Of a stretch of DNA of 14,585 nt, positions 13,488 through 14,585 are shown piece by piece. Both the position numbers and the translations under genes were made by a program. This stretch comes from JBKPNX01 sp046732855 (lineage in GTDB: Bacteria > Pseudomonadota > Alphaproteobacteria > Geminicoccales > Geminicoccaceae), in the NCBI GenBank assembly GCA_046732855.1, contig JBKPNX010000191.1:1-14585 (forward strand), written 5' to 3'. Positions within the stretch are counted from its first letter, which is position 1, and the number at the start of each line of letters is the position of its first letter. The notes beneath the pieces were generated by a model that made no database searches, had not been told where the DNA came from, and saw only the letters and a list, made by a program, of their open reading frames with translations.

Positions 13488-14585
13488 ATGGCCAGATGGT
13501 CCGCGACCGCTGCAATGGCAGGCTCCGCGCTTCTTGTCGTCGGCCTGCTGCCGGCCGCCGCCCAGGAGAACGCCGCGACGAAGGCGGTGGAAGCCGCCAA
13601 GCAGTATGCCGGCACGACCATCAACACCGAGGAGGAGGCGGGCCTGATGGCGATGCTCGGCATCAACATCACCGGGCCCGAGTGGGAAAAGCTCACCGGG
13701 ATCAAGGTGCGCGTCAGCGAGGTGCCGTACGAGGAGCTGTTTCCCAAGGCGATGCTGGAGCATCGGGCCGGCACCGGCGCCTATGACATGCTCACGATCG
13801 CGCCGTCCTGGGTCGCCGACATGGTCCGCGCCGGCGCGCTCGAGCCGCTCGATTCATACATCGAGAAGTATGGTGTCAAGGAGGAGTTCGACGATATCGC
13901 GCCGGCGTTTCGCGACTGGATGACCTTTGACGGCAAGACCTACGCCCTCGTGGTCGACGGCGACGTCCACATCCTCTACTATCGCAAGGATCTGTTCGAG
14001 GATTCAGCCAACAAGGAGGAATTCAAAGCCAAGTACGGCTACGACCTGGCCCCGCCCGACAATTGGCAGAAGTTTGGCGAGATCTGCCAGTTCCTGACCG
14101 ACAAGTACGCGCCTGAGCTCTATGGCGCCGGCCTGATCAATACCGGCTATACCTACTACTTCTTCTTCGAGCGGTTCCGCAGCTACGGCGGCCGATTCTT
14201 CGATCCCGACACGATGAAGGCGACCGTCAACAGTGAGGCGGGCGTCAAGGCGCTGACCGACATGGTCGAGCAGAACAAGTGCCAGCCGCCGGGGGTGCAG
14301 AACTGGGGCTTTGGCGAGTCGCTCTCGGCGCTGAACTCGGGCGAGATCGCGATGACCATCACCTGGCCGCCGGTCGCCCGCTGGGCGCAGGGCATCAACG
14401 CCGACGAGCAGGCGCTGTCCTGGGTGCCGCCGACCCAGGTCAAAGACAAGATCGGCTATGCCGTCAGCCCGAGCGGGCATTCCGAGATGGCGGCCGGCAT
14501 CATGTTGGCGGTGTCCCCGAACAGCAAGAACAAGGACGCCACCTACCTCTACATCCAATGGCTGCACAGCCAGCAGGAGAGCCTG
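13488..14585 (+). CDS. ABC extracellular solute-binding protein, CUT1/sugar type (partial, runs off right edge)
   Basis: 366 codons present, open at the window end; the family is usually about 420-450 residues, so some 60-80 are missing. Start chosen at 13488 with a strong ribosome-binding site (AGGGAGGTGA). A Sec signal peptide is visible: MARWSATAAM, the hydrophobic stretch AGSALLVVGLLPAAA, cleavage near AAA-Q (about 25). The mature part has CUT1 hallmarks: GPEWEKLTGIKVRVSEVPYE, KAMLEHRAGTGAYDMLTI, VRAGALEPLDSYI and YALVVDGDVHILYYRKDLFE, followed by WQKFGEICQFLTDKY and LNSGEIAMTITWPP. Such proteins bind sugars, polyols or glycerol phosphates in the periplasm and feed two permeases plus an MsmX/UgpC-like ATPase, expected to the right. 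It diverges from the PotD-like gene. The ligand is not predictable here. Confidence 0.9.
   Translation, partial: MARWSATAAMAGSALLVVGLLPAAAQENAATKAVEAAKQYAGTTINTEEEAGLMAMLGINITGPEWEKLTGIKVRVSEVPYEELFPKAMLEHRAGTGAYDMLTIAPSWVADMVRAGALEPLDSYIEKYGVKEEFDDIAPAFRDWMTFDGKTYALVVDGDVHILYYRKDLFEDSANKEEFKAKYGYDLAPPDNWQKFGEICQFLTDKYAPELYGAGLINTGYTYYFFFERFRSYGGRFFDPDTMKATVNSEAGVKALTDMVEQNKCQPPGVQNWGFGESLSALNSGEIAMTITWPPVARWAQGINADEQALSWVPPTQVKDKIGYAVSPSGHSEMAAGIMLAVSPNSKNKDATYLYIQWLHSQQESL

Noticed and set aside
12599..13774. Minus-strand open frame spanning the divergent promoter region and both binding-protein genes
   Set aside because: It is out of frame with the Tat-signal gene and antisense to the CUT1-like gene, with no family features.
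1..14585. CRISPR array, tRNA, rRNA, insertion sequence or attachment site
   Set aside because: I saw no regularly spaced repeats, no transposase-like protein, no terminal inverted repeats and no tRNA-like cloverleaf when reading the window. The only clear direct repeat is the 81-bp tandem pair.

Overview
The window is GC-rich (by eye roughly two-thirds G+C), densely coded bacterial DNA. Long spurious open frames opposite the real genes, Tat-type and Sec-type solute-binding proteins, a PdxJ of the HPRPDERH type and a HigBA module together suggest a proteobacterium, perhaps a soil or rhizosphere alphaproteobacterium. That assignment is inference; the window has no rRNA or tRNA to anchor it.

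Left part (1-3025, + strand): a tightly packed cluster of five small genes with start/stop overlaps. They encode a CxxC/CxxC zinc-knuckle-like protein, a protein with an acidic aromatic N-terminus, a coiled coil and hydrophobic 'LPxLL' segments, a helical protein with two copies of a related hydrophobic segment, a trypsin-like (V8/S1-type) serine protease with an intact catalytic triad, and a 65-residue protein. I recognise only the protease. An 81-bp tandem duplication straddles the junction of genes 2 and 3. It duplicated stop codon, ribosome-binding site and start, and so lengthened the N-terminus of gene 3. This cluster is the best candidate for an undescribed system.

Middle (3044-6086, - strand): a decayed higBA toxin-antitoxin module. 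higB carries a one-base insertion; higA carries an internal deletion and a one-base loss. A palindrome still sits just upstream. Next come two membrane-anchored family 2 glycosyltransferases, one with canonical DDGS/DADLQ motifs and one in which both motifs are altered.

Right part (6087-14585): an AKR15-like aldo/keto reductase diverges from pdxJ (vitamin B6 synthesis). Then comes pcp (pyroglutamyl peptidase), translationally coupled to a polyamine-type ABC ATPase. Facing it on the other strand are the Tat-exported binding protein and two permeases of the same kind of transporter, so the four transporter parts lie in two convergent units. A second, CUT1-like (sugar-type) binding protein diverges from the first and runs off the right edge.

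How the genes may work together: the right half looks like a catabolic and uptake region (two ABC systems, a peptidase, an oxidoreductase, cofactor synthesis). The left half is accessory DNA with an unusual protease operon, a dead TA module and envelope glycosyltransferases.
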